Assembly (NCBI GenBank): GCA_951802195.1
Contig: OX637628.1
Coordinates: 868,001-932,000 of the forward strand
Source of the DNA: Tausonia pullulans
Lineage: Eukaryota; Basidiomycota; Tremellomycetes; Cystofilobasidiales; Mrakiaceae
Reading direction: 5' to 3'
DNA length: 64,000 nucleotides
Shown here: piece after piece, positions 44,771 to 57,200 of the stretch
Numbering within the stretch: the first letter of the stretch is position 1
How the letters are laid out: each line of letters opens with the position of its first letter
The notes under the pieces: generated by a model
What the model was told of the DNA's origin: nothing
Databases searched by the model: none
What the model saw: only the letters and a program-made list of their open reading frames with translations
Made by a program: the position numbers and the translations under genes

Positions 44771-47476
44771 ATGCCCGTCATGTCCGGGTACCTCCCTCTC
44801 ACGAGCCAGCATCTTTCCGCCGCCCAGGGCTTCTTCACCACGCTGCGAACCCGGGCAGCCGCTTTCCCACGTCTCCCCGTTTTCGGGCTCCTCTTTCTCG
44901 CCGTCATCGGCACTCTCCTGCACTACGCCCCAGGCTCAGGTGGCTCCAAGTCCTATCCGACGTTTGACAAGCGACCGCTTTCGAGCCAAGTCGACAAGCT
45001 GCTCTACTCGCCTGAGCATTCGACATGCCCATTCCTCGACCCGCTGCTGGGCTTTTCCAAGGCGGAGCGCCAGCTCGTAGCGCAATCCTCTGGCGACGAG
45101 TGGCTCGGGTACCGGACGCTCGCTCACGAGGGTGAGATCCACCCGATGTTTGGGCTTATCAAGGAGGGCGAGGAAAGGTTCAGGAACATGGTTGGCCGAA
45201 GAAGTGAAACTCTCGAGCAGGCGGTGGAGGAATACCGGAGGCGCCATAAGCGGGCACCGCCAAAGGGGTTCGACATTTGGTGGGCCTACGTGAGTCACTC
45301 TGGCCCCTCAGATTTTGTGTTGGATATAGACTGACTGCAAATTAACATAGGTCACGGAACACAAAGTCCTAATGCCGGATGAATACGACTCGATCGAGGA
45401 CTCGTTGGCTCCGTTCCGGGTCTTTACTCACGAGGATCTCATAGAGCGGATCGCGATTGCGGCCAAGATTCCAAACACTTTTCAGATCAGGGTCAAGGAC
45501 GGCCAAACCTCAGCAGAAGTGGGTTCAGGTATCTGTGCCCTCAGTGGTGATGGCCGCTAACTACACGCTTGCGCAGTACTCCGAGGGAACATAGTCTGTT
45601 ATTTTACCGGGACCAAAGCCTTGTATGCAAATAATACTGACGCCTCAACGGATGCTATCAGTTCCGACTATTGGACGGACCTGCATCGTGATGCCCAGTT
45701 GCATCTTCTCGGCCTCGTCGCCGAGCATCTGCCTGACCTCCAAATCAGCTTCGGTGTCCGAGACGAGCCTCAGATACTTCTCCGTGCGGATGCACGGAAA
45801 AAGATGGTTGACCTGGTGGCTGAGGGAAAGAGTGAGCCCAAGAGTCCCCCGTCTTCCCAATTCGTTCCCCACTGGCGCCTGACGCTCTTCATAGCGCTCC
45901 CTCACACTCCATACCAGAATGCGGACACCGTCTTCCCATGGCCACTAGCATGTCCTAAGGGCACCCCCCTCCGCGATGGAGACCCCGAGTTCCCCTCTCG
46001 CGAAGCCTTCATCTCGCGCCACCGGTCGGCCCAAGATCCGTGTCTCCACCCTCAGCTTCTGAACCTGGTGCGTGGTCCGGTGCGGTGCCTTCTCTTTTTC
46101 CTGGAGATGGTCTGACGTGCAACGAGCCGTGCTCAAGAACGGCTTCTTCCTCGAGGAGAAGGGTAGCTGGACAAGTCCGGCCCCGCGGTTCGGAGGCGAG
46201 GAGAGCCTCGTCCCTATCATGTCGAAGAGCAAGACGATCCGGAACTCAGACATTCTCGGGATCCCCTACGACGAGGACCAGACGATGCTCGTCATCACGG
46301 ATACCAAGCTTTGGCATGAAAAAAGCGAGAAGGCCTACTGGGTGAGCTCTTCTGCCCCTCTCTACTCCGCAGAAGGAAGCCTTCTCATCCATCGTCACTC
46401 TCCCACTTCAGCGTGGATCCCTGACAGGCATGGCCACGAGTACTCACCACGGCAACCGCTACCGGCAATCCCAGCGCGCCCGTCTCCACCGACTCTTCAA
46501 TCCGTCGCCTCTCTTCCCTCCTCCACCGACGCCGCTCATGTTTACCGATGCCGCAGGCCGTGCTCAAATGACGAGAATGGAGGGCAAGGATCTCAAGGAG
46601 TGGGGGTTCGATGTCTCGTTGTCGGGACCTCCGGTCCAGTGCGACCATGATGACGGGACGTGTGCGGAGGTATGTGGGCGGCATGCACGTCTCAAGCATA
46701 CTCATCGATTGACGACTGGCATGTCCGCAGATCGCTGGCCTGTATGAGGCCGCCGGGAGGGAGTCCTCGACCCGCGCGGATGAGTTCAAGTACATCATCG
46801 ACGTCGACGGCAACGCCTGGACGAGCCGGTTCCGGCGAATCATGCTGAGCAACAGGTGCGCGCAAGGCAAAGGGGAGATCCGCCAGGTTCCCCAGCTGAC
46901 TTTCTCTCAGTCTCATCCTCAAATCGACCGTGTTTCCGGAGTGGAGTGCGTCGTCCAGCCTTCTCCGACTCTCCTTGCTCTCTGCTGATCTCTTGGGGTT
47001 ACACTCGTTGTTATAGACACCGATATTCTGCCCGAATACTTTGCCTATGTCCCCATCAAGGTCCATCCTGCCCTCTCTCAGTCTCGAGCCGTCCTGACGC
47101 GTATCTCTTCCCCAGATGGATTACTCAGACATCCCCTCCGTCATCGCCTTGTCTGTTCTCTTCCGTCTCGAGCCGAACTTGCTCTTGCTGACTCTTGTCT
47201 TCCTACAGCTTCCGAGGTGACCCAAAAGCCAGCAAGGGGACCCCTCCAGTCCGAGACGAGGTCGCCCGCCGGATCGCGCGCAACGGCCAGTGCTGGGTCG
47301 AGCGAACCTGGCGAAAAGGTCCGTCGTCATCGCTCCTCCACCTATCCATCAATCCAACGCGCTGACACTCTCGCTTGGAACGATCCCACGCAGAGGACCA
47401 GGCGGCGTACGTCTTCCGGCTGTACCTCGAATGGGCGAGGCTCGTCAATGGCGGGGGGGACTTTGAGATGGCTTAG
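44771..47476 (+). CDS. GT90-family glycosyltransferase (CAP10-like)
   Basis: This is a type II membrane glycosyltransferase of CAZy family GT90, related to Cryptococcus Cap10/Cxt1 xylosyltransferases that act in the Golgi on glycans or the capsule. The start [10 protein letters not shown] is followed by a signal anchor ([13 protein letters not shown]). The stem region shows [38 protein letters not shown] and FDIWWAYV. The catalytic domain shows [98 protein letters not shown] and [20 protein letters not shown]. The stop is at 47474. It is intron-rich, and several internal edges were not fixed. The sugar donor is not known. Confidence 0.9.
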
Positions 47477-47637
47477 ACAGATGACACTTTCCTTTCCCCC
47501 CCCCGCCTTCTCACCCCCTTGTTTTTGTACAAGAGCAAACGAGCCAACGAAAAGCACAATACAAGATCGATCCTTGCCCCTTCCCGACGGACTCAATCAC
47601 TAACTGGCGCGAGCGAATCACCTGCGACAAAGTCCAA

Positions 47638-48723
47638 TCAGGCCGCCTTCTCCTTGGCCTTCTCCTTGGCCTCGAGCTTGGCCCGCTTCTCCTTGTTCAT
47701 GGCGACGATGCGCTTGCCGGCCTCGTTCTGGATCTGGTGTTTGAGGTCTGGGCGGTAGTTGAAGAAGTAGAAGAGCATCTCGAGCCAGGTGAAAAAGGGG
47801 GCAAGGACGAGGGCTGTAGGCGGGATTGAAGGTTTGCCTTGGATCAGCAAACCGTTGGGTATGATGGGACAGGCAGGGATGAGGAAGAGAAACGGACCAC
47901 CGAGGAGGTTGTCGAGGAGGGCCGGGGCACGACCCTCGATGAGGAAGTGGGAGAGGAACTGGGCCACCCTGAAGGCATCCAAGCAGAGATGTCAACTTTA
48001 GAGAGCTCTTGATGATAGGGACCACACTGTGACGGGGACAGACGCACCATGACGCAGCGTGGAGTTGAGTGGCGATGCGCATCCCGCCGGCGGTCCGGGC
48101 TATTCCGTTCGAGGAGAGGAGCATGGGGACGATCTGGAACGGGATATAGCTCGTCTAGGAAAGAAAAAGGTGCGGGGTTGTTAGCGACGGTATGCGAATG
48201 ATCGAGCAAGAGAACGACTGACCAGAGCGACCGGGTCGAGCGTCGCGTAGTACGCCGAGTAAAGCAGGGCCAACCACGCCCCTCCGCCAAGCTCGAACCT
48301 CAGCGGTACACCAGCGATCGTGCCCAGATTCTGGGAATATTGGTCGAGAAACGCCGGGGCGGGGAACCAGGTGGTGAGGAAGACCTGGCCGGACCAGAAG
48401 ATGAGAGGGACGAAGATGACGTGAACGAGGATGTTGTACTTTTCTGTGAGGGTGTCCTCGATGGATCAGAAACGGAGGATATGATGGAAGAGATGTGGTG
48501 GGCGATGACACGAACTGGCATGGTAGGCACCGCTAAGGGAAGAGACCGGATTGCCGGGACAGAGATGGGAAGAGCGAGTCGCGAACGAGGGTAAGCATGA
48601 AGGGGGGAGGGGGGGGGACGTGTCGTCAATCGCTAGGGATCTCTTGCTGTTTGCTATGGAGATCTCTCACTAGAAGCCAAGCTGGTGGGGGAGGTCAAAG
48701 AGGTATTTGGGGTCAAGGGACAT
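47638..48723 (-). CDS. MPO1: Mpo1-like (DUF962) 2-hydroxy fatty acid dioxygenase
   Basis: This is an ER membrane Fe2+-dependent dioxygenase family. Yeast Mpo1 removes one carbon from 2-hydroxypalmitate in phytosphingosine breakdown. Exons 48723-48671, 48532-48516, 48443-48223, 48154-48048 and 47968-47638 sum to 729 nt (242 residues). The start MSLDPKYLFDLPHQLGF leads through a 17-nt exon into YGAYHAKKYNILVHVIFVPL, which holds the first conserved His residues. Hydrophobic segments, AQFLSHFLIEGRAPALLD (second His-bearing helix) and PFFTWLEMLFYFFNYRPDL follow, then a Lys-rich ER-type tail ending KEKAA. The last exon contains a 39-nt stretch (gtttgc...ctacag) that could be an intron; removing it also keeps the frame (229 residues). 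Confidence 0.88.
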
Positions 48724-48960
48724 GGCGCTAGAGATTCCGGAGGATGGTGGTTGGCTGGGAACTGCACGCGGAGGAGAGCGGGAGGGATGGGCAAGCCAGC
48801 CATCTCGGCCTCGGCGATGACCGGACGTGTCATGAGACCGAGAAGGCTTGTGCGTCTCTTTTCCTCTCTCAGTCTTCTCTGGCCAAACGGGGTCCAGGTT
48901 GGGGGTTCATGCTAGTATGCTAAGGAAAAAAAAAAAGGTATGGGACGCGACTGGGTGCAT
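48724..48960 (-). promoter_or_regulatory. MPO1 upstream region
   Basis: This short 237-base stretch between the MPO1 ATG and the lipase stop must contain the MPO1 promoter. It has an A-run at 48927-48937. Confidence 0.4.
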
Positions 48961-51702
48961 CTATAGCTGATTGTTGCGGAGACTGCGGGAACGAGCGGAC
49001 ATTGAGTCAGCTCCAGTCACCCAGTCGTCCCACGAACAGTCTAACCATCCTCCGCATAAACACACTCACTTCAGGACGACGGCCCGGAAGAACGTCTCGA
49101 GCTCGAAACCCTCGGCGGGACCCTCGCGTTCAGCGCGCGCCTTGGCATCGACGCCGCCGCCCCCCTTGACCGACGACGACGAGGACTTCTTCTTATGGCT
49201 CGACGGGACGAGCCGCATCAGACTCGACATGGTGATCCACGCCTCCTTCTCTTTGACCGGAGCCGGAGGCGTCAAATCCGCTGCAGATTTGGCGGCTGCC
49301 GTTTCGTGGGTTTCGCCGGAGGCCTTGAGGAAGGGGATGAATCGCTTGGTCGTGGCGAGGTACGAAGTAATCGCCGCGTTGAGGTCCGGGAGAGTCCACC
49401 CGCCCGAGGGCGGAGGCGAGACGATTTCGGAGGGGCTCGGCTCAACGAGCAGGGGTCCTTCGTCGCCCTGTGGTTTTATTGTTGTCCGGGAGGCAGAGGG
49501 GTCCGAAGCGGAGGGGTTTTTGGGAGTGCCCGCCGGGAGGAGGGGCGGGATGCGAAGTGGTCGGAGATGAGGTTTGGCGATGAATGCCGACGGCGGGACG
49601 GGCGGATGCGAGTAGACGGATGCGAAAGCGGGAGGGGAACGCGTGAGAAAGCTGGGGTAGCGGAAGAGCAATCTCTCGAGGAAGTTATTTCTTGCCCTCA
49701 GCTCCCAATGGTTGCAGTCGTCCACGACACCGAGGACTTGAGGACGGAAAGGAGAAAGGCAGAGTCAGTGGAAAGGGGGTCAGCGCGCGCTAGGGAATGA
49801 ACCAGCATACCCACATTCGCCGTGTTTAGCGCTGGAAACTGAGACCATGCCATCATTGCCTTCGTATTTGTCACCGGCAAAGCCCTCGGGCTCAGCCATG
49901 CCGGACTTGGCCGTCTCGTCGAGGACGATCTGGGTATACCAGAGCGGGAAGAGCGGGGTGATGGATGTCGCTCGAGCGGCGATGGAGAAATATTTGACGT
50001 TGGGGTCGTCCGGGGTCGCAGCATTGAACTTGGCCATGTAGGCGATCGTCAGATTGTAGTACGCTGGCGAGTCGAACGCGTTGAGCAGCCAGGCGCGGAT
50101 GGAATGAAGGAAGGGGAGCGGGTTAAGAATCGAGAGACTGGAAGCTGCGGAGGATTTCGAAGCATCTTCAGAGGAAGAGGAGGGTGTGGAAGGGGCGAGC
50201 GGAGCGAGGAGAGGGAAACTGAGAGCAAGAGCGGGCGAGAACTTCGGTGGAGGAGGGGCGTCATCGGGCAGGATCTTCCTAAGGGTGTCCTCGACGGGGA
50301 CGCCGAGTCCGAGCGTGGCTGAAAACCAGTCCATGACAGGGCTGCCTGGAGCAAGCGGTCGGGAGTCAAAGTGATATTCCAACGATAAAGCAGGACGGCA
50401 GAACTTACCTCGATGGGGCGTGGCGATGGATGTCAAGCTCCGTACCCGGTACGACCGATTCTTGATATGCGATATAAGCCATCGCGAATCGAGACCACCC
50501 TGCAGAGGGGTGCAGTGTAAGTGTGACGCAACATTGGGATGCAATCAAGGCCAGCTCACCATTGAGTGGGCGACGAGATTGATCTGAGAGACACTGCAGT
50601 CAGTCGAATTGGACGAGCGCAACGTCGTGCCACGCAGAACTCACATCCCGGCCAGCCATCTCCTTTTCAAGCGTCTCGTGAAGGACCTTAGCACGCTCCT
50701 CTATTGAGCCCGTCCTGGAGAGGGAAAGGACGAGAGTTAGCTGCCCGCTGCCACCGAAGAAATCCGAAATGTCTATCTCTCGCTCGTCAAGCGCCCCTCT
50801 TCCACGAGGGCATGGATATCAAGAGTGGATAGAAGGGCCTGCTGGAAGGACCACGTCCTTTTCACAAGCATGACTCTTGTTCCGATGGTTTGAGGGAACA
50901 ACGCGCGCGCACACGCATGAAATAGAGAAAAACAAGACTCACGACGGAACCTCGACAACGAGCACTTCCGCTCCGCACTCTTTCAGTACGTCCTGGACGT
51001 TGGCCCAGTAGTGGATCTGACCCTTAACGCCGTAGCCATAGAGGCCATGGCAGAGAACGATGGGGTACCGCGGGGGCTTGAAATCAGGCGACCAAAGTTG
51101 CGGCGAACGCATGAGTTCCTTGATCTTGGAGGACGGAGGAAGGTGATGATGCGTTGGAGAATCCTCCTCGAGGGAGGAGGAGGCCTTCTGCAGTTGTTGC
51201 GACGGCGCAGAGAACGCCGCTCTCGAGTCGAGACATGAAGGGCTCGTCGAAAAGTAACCGGGGGAGGGACAATGGGGATGACGTGGCGAAGAGACAGGAG
51301 GGCGTGTCCTGCGTGAGTTGAAGTCAGAAGGAAAAATCGAAGACGTTGTGAGTGACCTGGCGGAACTCGATTGCCCGTTCGAGGGTGAAAAAGATGTAGG
51401 ACCAAGAGACAGCCTCAGTACACGTACCTCAGCACCGAAGAAACCACCGACGGCGCGACGCGGACGCGAAAAGCTCGTGGGACAGACGCGACGGTGCTGC
51501 TGTTCCTCCTCCCTCCTTCAGACGGACGCTTGCCTCGCCGGATCTCTTTCCTCGAGGAGCTCTCGTACGTTGCCCGTGGCGGAGAGGCAGCAAGGACAAG
51601 GGAAGCGAGCAGGCCACCTTTGGCCGCTCGGGGGACAGCGCCCACACACGTTGGTTGAAGGAGCAGGACGACAGCGGCGCCAGCTGCTGTCGGAGGGGCC
51701 AT
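48961..51702 (-). CDS. TGL2: Tgl2-like alpha/beta-hydrolase lipase
   Basis: This is probably a triacylglycerol/diacylglycerol lipase of the Tgl2 type, mitochondrial in yeast. The N-terminus (MAPPTAAGAAVVLLLQPTC) is hydrophobic and then Arg/Ser-rich, fitting an organelle-targeting signal. The hydrolase core shows the oxyanion strand RYPIVLCHGLYGYGVKGQ, VLKECGAEVLVVEVPS, INLVAHSMGGLDSRWLISHI (nucleophile Ser in HSMGG, with an intron inside the elbow after Met), LTSIATPHRGK, NDGMVSVSSAKHGE (Asp) and DDCNHWEL (catalytic His). Between the last two motifs is no insertion, but a long low-complexity insert follows the His helix. I place the stop at 48961 because a gtgagt donor after VVL joins a 22-nt last exon (LRNNQL). 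Without that splice the frame stops at 49066. Confidence 0.82.
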
Positions 51703-51779
51703 GGAATGGGGCCGGCGGAGCGGGGGATTGAGAAGGGAGAGGGAAAGGGGATAGAGGGTGTCGAAGGGCAGTCTATGGC

Positions 51780-52760
51780 ATGCGGAGGGTCGCGGTGGTT
51801 AAGGGTCGGACGCCCAGGAGCCTGTCGTCGTCCCTTGCTCCCCAGCGCTTTCGAAGAAGGCCCGAGACAGGCGCGCGTCATCGACTCGCGTTTTCCTAGG
51901 GAAGGGCTGGCGTTGCGCCAAATTCCAGATTGTGCAAGACGCAAGACGCATAATATCTTTATTCAAATCGTAAACTTCGAAGATTACCTCCCAAAACTCA
52001 AGCTCGTCCGGGTACTCCTCCTTGATATGCCGCACGATATGTTGCCGTGTGGCAAACCAATGTCGTTGAAGATTTGGAGTGCTCGACGGTTCGCTTGAGG
52101 GCTTGAAGCCTGCCTCGTTGGCCTATCCAGCGGGCGTTGAGGCCAATCGTGATCAGACTGTGCGGCCAGACTCAACTCGACGCCTTCATCGCGGATGGTC
52201 CTTTGGGGGAAGGGTGGCAGGAGGCACAGGAAGAGTCAGGAATGAACGACCTCGACGATGAACCTGCCACGCAGCGCGTTCACTTCCGCTCGCCTATACG
52301 AGTCGATACAGCGCTGAGCAAACGCATCGTCGCTCCCGGATTGTCCGAGCCACTGTTTGAAGTCATCTTTGTCGAGTGTATAAGGCATCATGACGAGGCC
52401 CTCGTTCCGCTTACCGCCCGGCATGGCCCGCCCAGAAGGGAACGTTGTCAGCGTACGTGTCAGCCTAACAGAGGGACTCGAGATCTCCCTCGCGGTAGAG
52501 CTTGGCGACAATGGCTACTGATTCATCGAGGGATTGGCTATAGTATCACTACGGTGACGGGAAGAGAGATAGAGAAGCGAAATGGGCACACATGAGCCAC
52601 ACACGCACTTTCACTCACTCACCTTTGCACTTAGGCAAAGACTTCTTGAACGAACGAATATACCGGCGGCGAATCTGGAACTCCTCCTCTGTAGTGGACG
52701 TGCCGGAGTGAGGAACCCACCGGGGGAAGGGCGCGAATGAGAATTGATGTGTCAGACTGA
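51780..52760 (-). pseudogene. Broken or unresolved coding remnants, function unknown
   Basis: Several protein-like pieces appear on the minus strand in order: EEEFQIRRRYIRSFKKSLPK (near 52640-52700, followed by a gtgagt donor), DESVAIVAKLYREGDLE (near 52500), MMPYTLDKDDFKQWLGQSG (near 52360-52410) and IVRHIKEEYPDELEFWEVIF (near 51990-52040). I could not join them into one frame with acceptable introns: stops fall between pieces and phases clash. I recognise no family. It is either a decayed gene or a real one whose exons I failed to find. Confidence 0.3.
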
Positions 52761-52929
52761 TCAGTCCAACAGACGAGCGCTTTCTGCTCACCTTTCAACA
52801 GTGCGACGCAATCTCTTGTCCGTACTCCTCCGCACAGGGAGCTACATCGAGGCCCGCTCGAGCGCCCGACCAACGGCATAGAACGTGACGGGGGATGCTG
52901 ACGAGTCAGGCAGTCAACGCTCATCAGCA

Positions 52930-53290
52930 GCAGGCTATTCTTGCAGCCTCAGGGACAGGCTGAACGTACTCGTGCTTCTCAAAAAGTTCGAGGATCCGCT
53001 AGGCACCTCGACGCGAACCGTAGTAGAACTGGGACTCGGTCGCAAGATCGCGCTCGCCGGGCGTAGTGACAAGCTTTCGTGCGGCGCGCGACCCGTCGGA
53101 CAATCACATCAACCCTCTCGGTCGTGCTTTATACGCCTCTAGCTGAACTTAACCGGTTTAAGAAGGTTGAGAACGCACATGGCCGACGGGTCCGAACTCA
53201 TGGAACACCGTCTCGCCAGCGGCGTTGCCGTCCTCGACGCTGCGCTCGCCTCGCCGGCTTCTTCGTATTGGAAGACAAGATTGACCTGTG
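52930..53290 (-). pseudogene. M3 metallopeptidase-like remnant
   Basis: Two pieces resemble thimet/mitochondrial intermediate peptidase-type M3 peptidases. GETVFHEFG-PVGHV (near 53175-53220) matches the TLFHEFGHxxH zinc-site region, but the second His is displaced, so HExxH is not formed. ILELFEKHEYVQPVPE (near 52945-53000) matches the 'LF..HY.TGEP.P' helix that lies some 80 residues later in the family, and the spacing here is also about 80 codons. The sequence between has stops in all frames. The pieces are short, so the similarity could be chance. Confidence 0.35.
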
Positions 53291-54286
53291 ACGAGTCGAG
53301 GGTTGACCCCGCTCCTTATTACTGGCTAGCTGGCTCGCGAGTCTCTACCTGACTCTCTGCCTCATTCGGTCGTCCTCCGACCCACCCACGCGGGGGGGTT
53401 TTGCGATGAGCAGCTCCGAGTTCCAGATGAACAGGACGACAGACGGACGACATATCGCGATCCTAGCGTTCTTCGGTCAGTTCATCGGTGGGGGTGCCCG
53501 ACCGTAGCCGGCAGAGTTCGCTCTAGCCGGGCGACCATGGTAGCTTCTTGCCCGGTGGGCATATGGGGTCGGAGATGGGGGGAAGAGGAGCGAAGAGGGA
53601 GGGGGACGTTGAGGGTGTGTGGGGGGGGGGGGGGGGGGACACGGAGGGTGTTCGGTTGGCATTGAGGGAGCACACTCTTGAGAGGGCAGGGAACAGCCTG
53701 TGCAGATGTTGGAAGGCAAGAGAAGAGTCTAGGGGTCGCGGGCAACGCGGTCGGGGGATGTTCGGGATGAAAGAAGCATGCTGAGTGCAATCCATCCCAA
53801 GTCAACGACGCATCCGCCAGCAGCAGCCAACACGTATCGACTGTCCGCACGACCTTCGAATCGATCGGTCGAGGGTTCTTTCAAAGAAAACGCACACCAA
53901 TATCGATAGAGAGGGGAGCTGGCTTGACTGTGGACGAAAGTATTACCATGCATCGTCACATGAGACTTGGATCATGCATCGGCGCGCTTCGCAGGCCGAC
54001 CTGCGGACAGGACAGCGAGCGTCACCCCCTTCGGGCTTACCCGAATCTCCGACTAGGCATGTGACGAAGGAAAGACTCAAATAAGACATGCATGCACTAT
54101 CACAACATAAAGGCGAAGAGCGAGGTGAAGCAAAACCAAGCAAGGTTAATGTGATGGGTGTAGTAGCTAGAGAGACAGCGTGCAAGAGTGTGAGGACGGC
54201 TAGCGGATGACGATGATGGGGGAACGGAGAAAAGAAGAATGGTGATAAAGATGGAAGAGGCGAGATTATACAAGAAGAGACCCTTT
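53291..54286. other. Gene-poor spacer downstream of the Zn2Cys6 gene
   Basis: About 1 kb between the M3-like remnant and the transcription-factor stop. Apart from the G-run and short G- or A-rich patches, I see nothing. Pro-rich frames on the minus strand are a composition effect of the G tract. Confidence 0.45.
53621..53638 (+). repeat. Homopolymer tract, 18 G
   Basis: An uninterrupted G-run follows a (GT)n-like lead-in, inside gene-poor DNA. Confidence 0.9.
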
Positions 54287-57200
54287 TCAGAAAGGGAAGA
54301 GGAACGGCCCGGGGTTGTTCTCGCTGCCCGGTGTGGAGACCGAGGAGGAGGAAAGGGGATTGTTGGTGCCAGAGGAAGGAAGATTGACCTGAGAAGAGAA
54401 AGGGTCGACTCCCCATGCGTTGTGGGGGTCGTGTCGCTCAGAGAAGAGCTGGCCGAGTGGGAGGCCCCATGAACTGAGAAGAGTTTCGACTTGGCTTTGA
54501 GTCTCGGCGTCTGCAGGACATGGACGTCAGATAGATAATTCCCTGGAGGGATGCGGAAAAGGGATCTGAGCGGTGACTGACCTGCGTGGTTTCCGACGGA
54601 GGTGGCCAAGTCCTGCCAGACATCGACAGCCGAGCCTAGAGCCGGCGTGGACAGCGGTGCCCGCTGGACCTGCTGTTGCTGAGAAAGATGCGGCCACTGC
54701 TGTTGCTGTTGCTGTCGCTGTCCGTCTCCAACACTTCCTTCATCTACCCCGCCCCCACCGGAAGGATACGCCGTCTGGGCACCGCCAGCACCAACAGACT
54801 TCGGAGGCGGCGGCGGCCGACTCCTCACACTCGATGACTGCGCATCGCTCAATGCCACGCTCGCCAGATCCTCGAACGCGTTGTGCAGAGCCTGGGCACC
54901 AAGAAAGAGCTGGGCATAGGCGTACATCGTGTTTGAAGTTGCGCGGACCGCTCGATGCAACGTGAGCATCGGGAGCGCGAATGGATCGAGTTGGACGGCA
55001 TGGAGAAGGGTGAGACCACAGAGAAAGATGGAGCGAAGGGATTCGAGTGAGTCATTGAGCGCGACTGTTGAATGGATGCGTTTGCTGGTGAGGAGAAGGA
55101 CTTCAGCTCCAAAGGCAGGGCTTTAAGTGGACGAGGCCATCACCCACTGAAGCTCGCAGGCGTTGGCCGCGCAGTTGGCGAGCAGCGAGACATGCCGCTG
55201 CTCGCGATCAGGCTTGACGGTGTATGGCCGAAGGATGTAGAGTCTTGCCTCGGCCGCACGCAGAAGAAAGACATCCCTTGTGAGGCAGGGGGCATCCGGA
55301 AGGATCGAGGCGGCAATTCCGATGGGGATCTGAGACTCCCAATCGTCCACAAGCGCGAGGAGCGCGTCAGGTGAGGCGAGATACGGCCGGTCGACGCGGT
55401 AGATCTCGGCCTGGATGACGGACTCGATGCGTTTGCTCGAATTGAGGCGGACAGGTGAACGTAAGATTGGGGGGTCGCACACATAATAGGAGACGTGATG
55501 AAGCTCACAGCTTGATGAGGTGCAACGACGAAGACATCGATGTTAGCCGCCAAGGGCTTGGCTCAATGACTGGGCTCAGCTCGATGCAGTCGATATCCAA
55601 CGGGAGCTCGATGTCAATGTCCGAATCGTGAATGCCGGGAGGTCGACCCAGGGCGACCGAGACCATGCGATCGAGGGTATAAGCTGCCCAGAAAATACGC
55701 TTCCGGAGTTGACTGAGAGAGACGAGTGTCAGATCCTGAAGCTCACTCGCTTTCAAGCTATAACCACGACTTACAGGACGTAAGGGTGCAGTCGAGGCGC
55801 TTGTCGGCCGTTGGATGATAATGATCGATGGAGACCGAGCGAGATGACCAAGCGAACGACGATCCCAGAGAGGAACCAGACCGACGGCGAGTTCGGAGCT
55901 CGATAGGACCAGGTGACCATGAGAATAAGAGCCTGGACATTCTTGAGGTCGTGCAAGCCGAGGACAACGTCGAGGTGCTCCATCGCCTTGGCGTAGTACG
56001 CCTCGGAGCTCGCGAGACCGCGCGCAGCCGACTTGGGCACGAGCTGGGCGCCGATCGCGTAGAGCATAAGGAGGAAGAAGGCGGCTAGTAGGAACGAACT
56101 TATGTCAGAGAGAGAAGACGTCCAGAGAACCCAAGAGAGAGCGAGCAACGAACCTGTCCGAGTCTCCTTGGTCGCTTGCGGCAGGGTAGCCGACTTGATG
56201 ATCTCGCCCCGACACTGCCACCAGTCATGGACAGCCAGCCAGTCAATGGCTGGGTACTGAAGAACGATGAGACACTCATTTAGCACCAAACCACAGGCAT
56301 AGAGAGAGCTGGCACTTACCCTCGCCTGGATGTGTTTGTAGCAGAGCGTGAGGATCGAGTCGTCCAGTTCCATCGGCAGATCCTCCGGCGGCGCCTCTGG
56401 CCGAGTCATCGGCGTATGCAGCATCGGCTGGATCTGAAGCGGGAGATGCCTCGCTGATCGCAAGTCCGGGTGCTCCGTCGCCAGGGAAGCCAGGACGAGC
56501 CTCGCCCAGCTGAAGCCGCTTGAGGGCCCAACGTAGATGGGTGAACCTGAGGCGGAGAGACTGAGAAAGGCGACGCCGCGTGCTGCGTCGTCCGACCATG
56601 AGAGGTCGTTGTCCTGCTCGGCTGCGACGCCGTGGGACGGATCTGGCGTAGGGTGCTCGACGCCGCCGGACGAAGAGGATGCACCTCCGCCGATGGTCCG
56701 AGGTGTTGAGCAAGGGGAATCGAGTCGTTCGTCGCGGGCAGAACCGCTATTTGGCCGGACAATTGACTTGGGTTGATTGGACGAGGACAAGGGCCTCGCG
56801 GACCGGTACACAGCGACATGCGCCCCGCTCGCCGACGACGCAGACAGCTGTGGGTCCAAGTCCGTATGTCTGCGGGGTTGAGTCAGCGAAGGACCACCGG
56901 AGACCTCGCGGGAAGGGGCGAGGGTCAAGACCGCGGGGCTACTGTTTCGAAGGGACAGAAGAGATGCCTTCTTTCAACTGCTGAGAAGAGAGAAGCACGA
57001 TATTTCAATCTGTTGCTCACCTATTGGCGCCTCCAGAGACCCGCTGCCGTTTCTCACGAGTATCGCGTGCTTCAAAGATGCATTCTGCCTCGATCATGCG
57101 ACACTTGCGGCAGGGCGCATCTTCGCCGAGGTCTTGCTGTTACATCGACGCCGAGCGGGGCGATGACGGGTTTCGCTGTCAGCAAGAAACCAGGGAGGCA

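Noticed and set aside
53100-53352. Plus-strand frame containing ADGSELMEHRLASGVAVLD
   Set aside because: It is antisense to the M3-like remnant. No family recognised.
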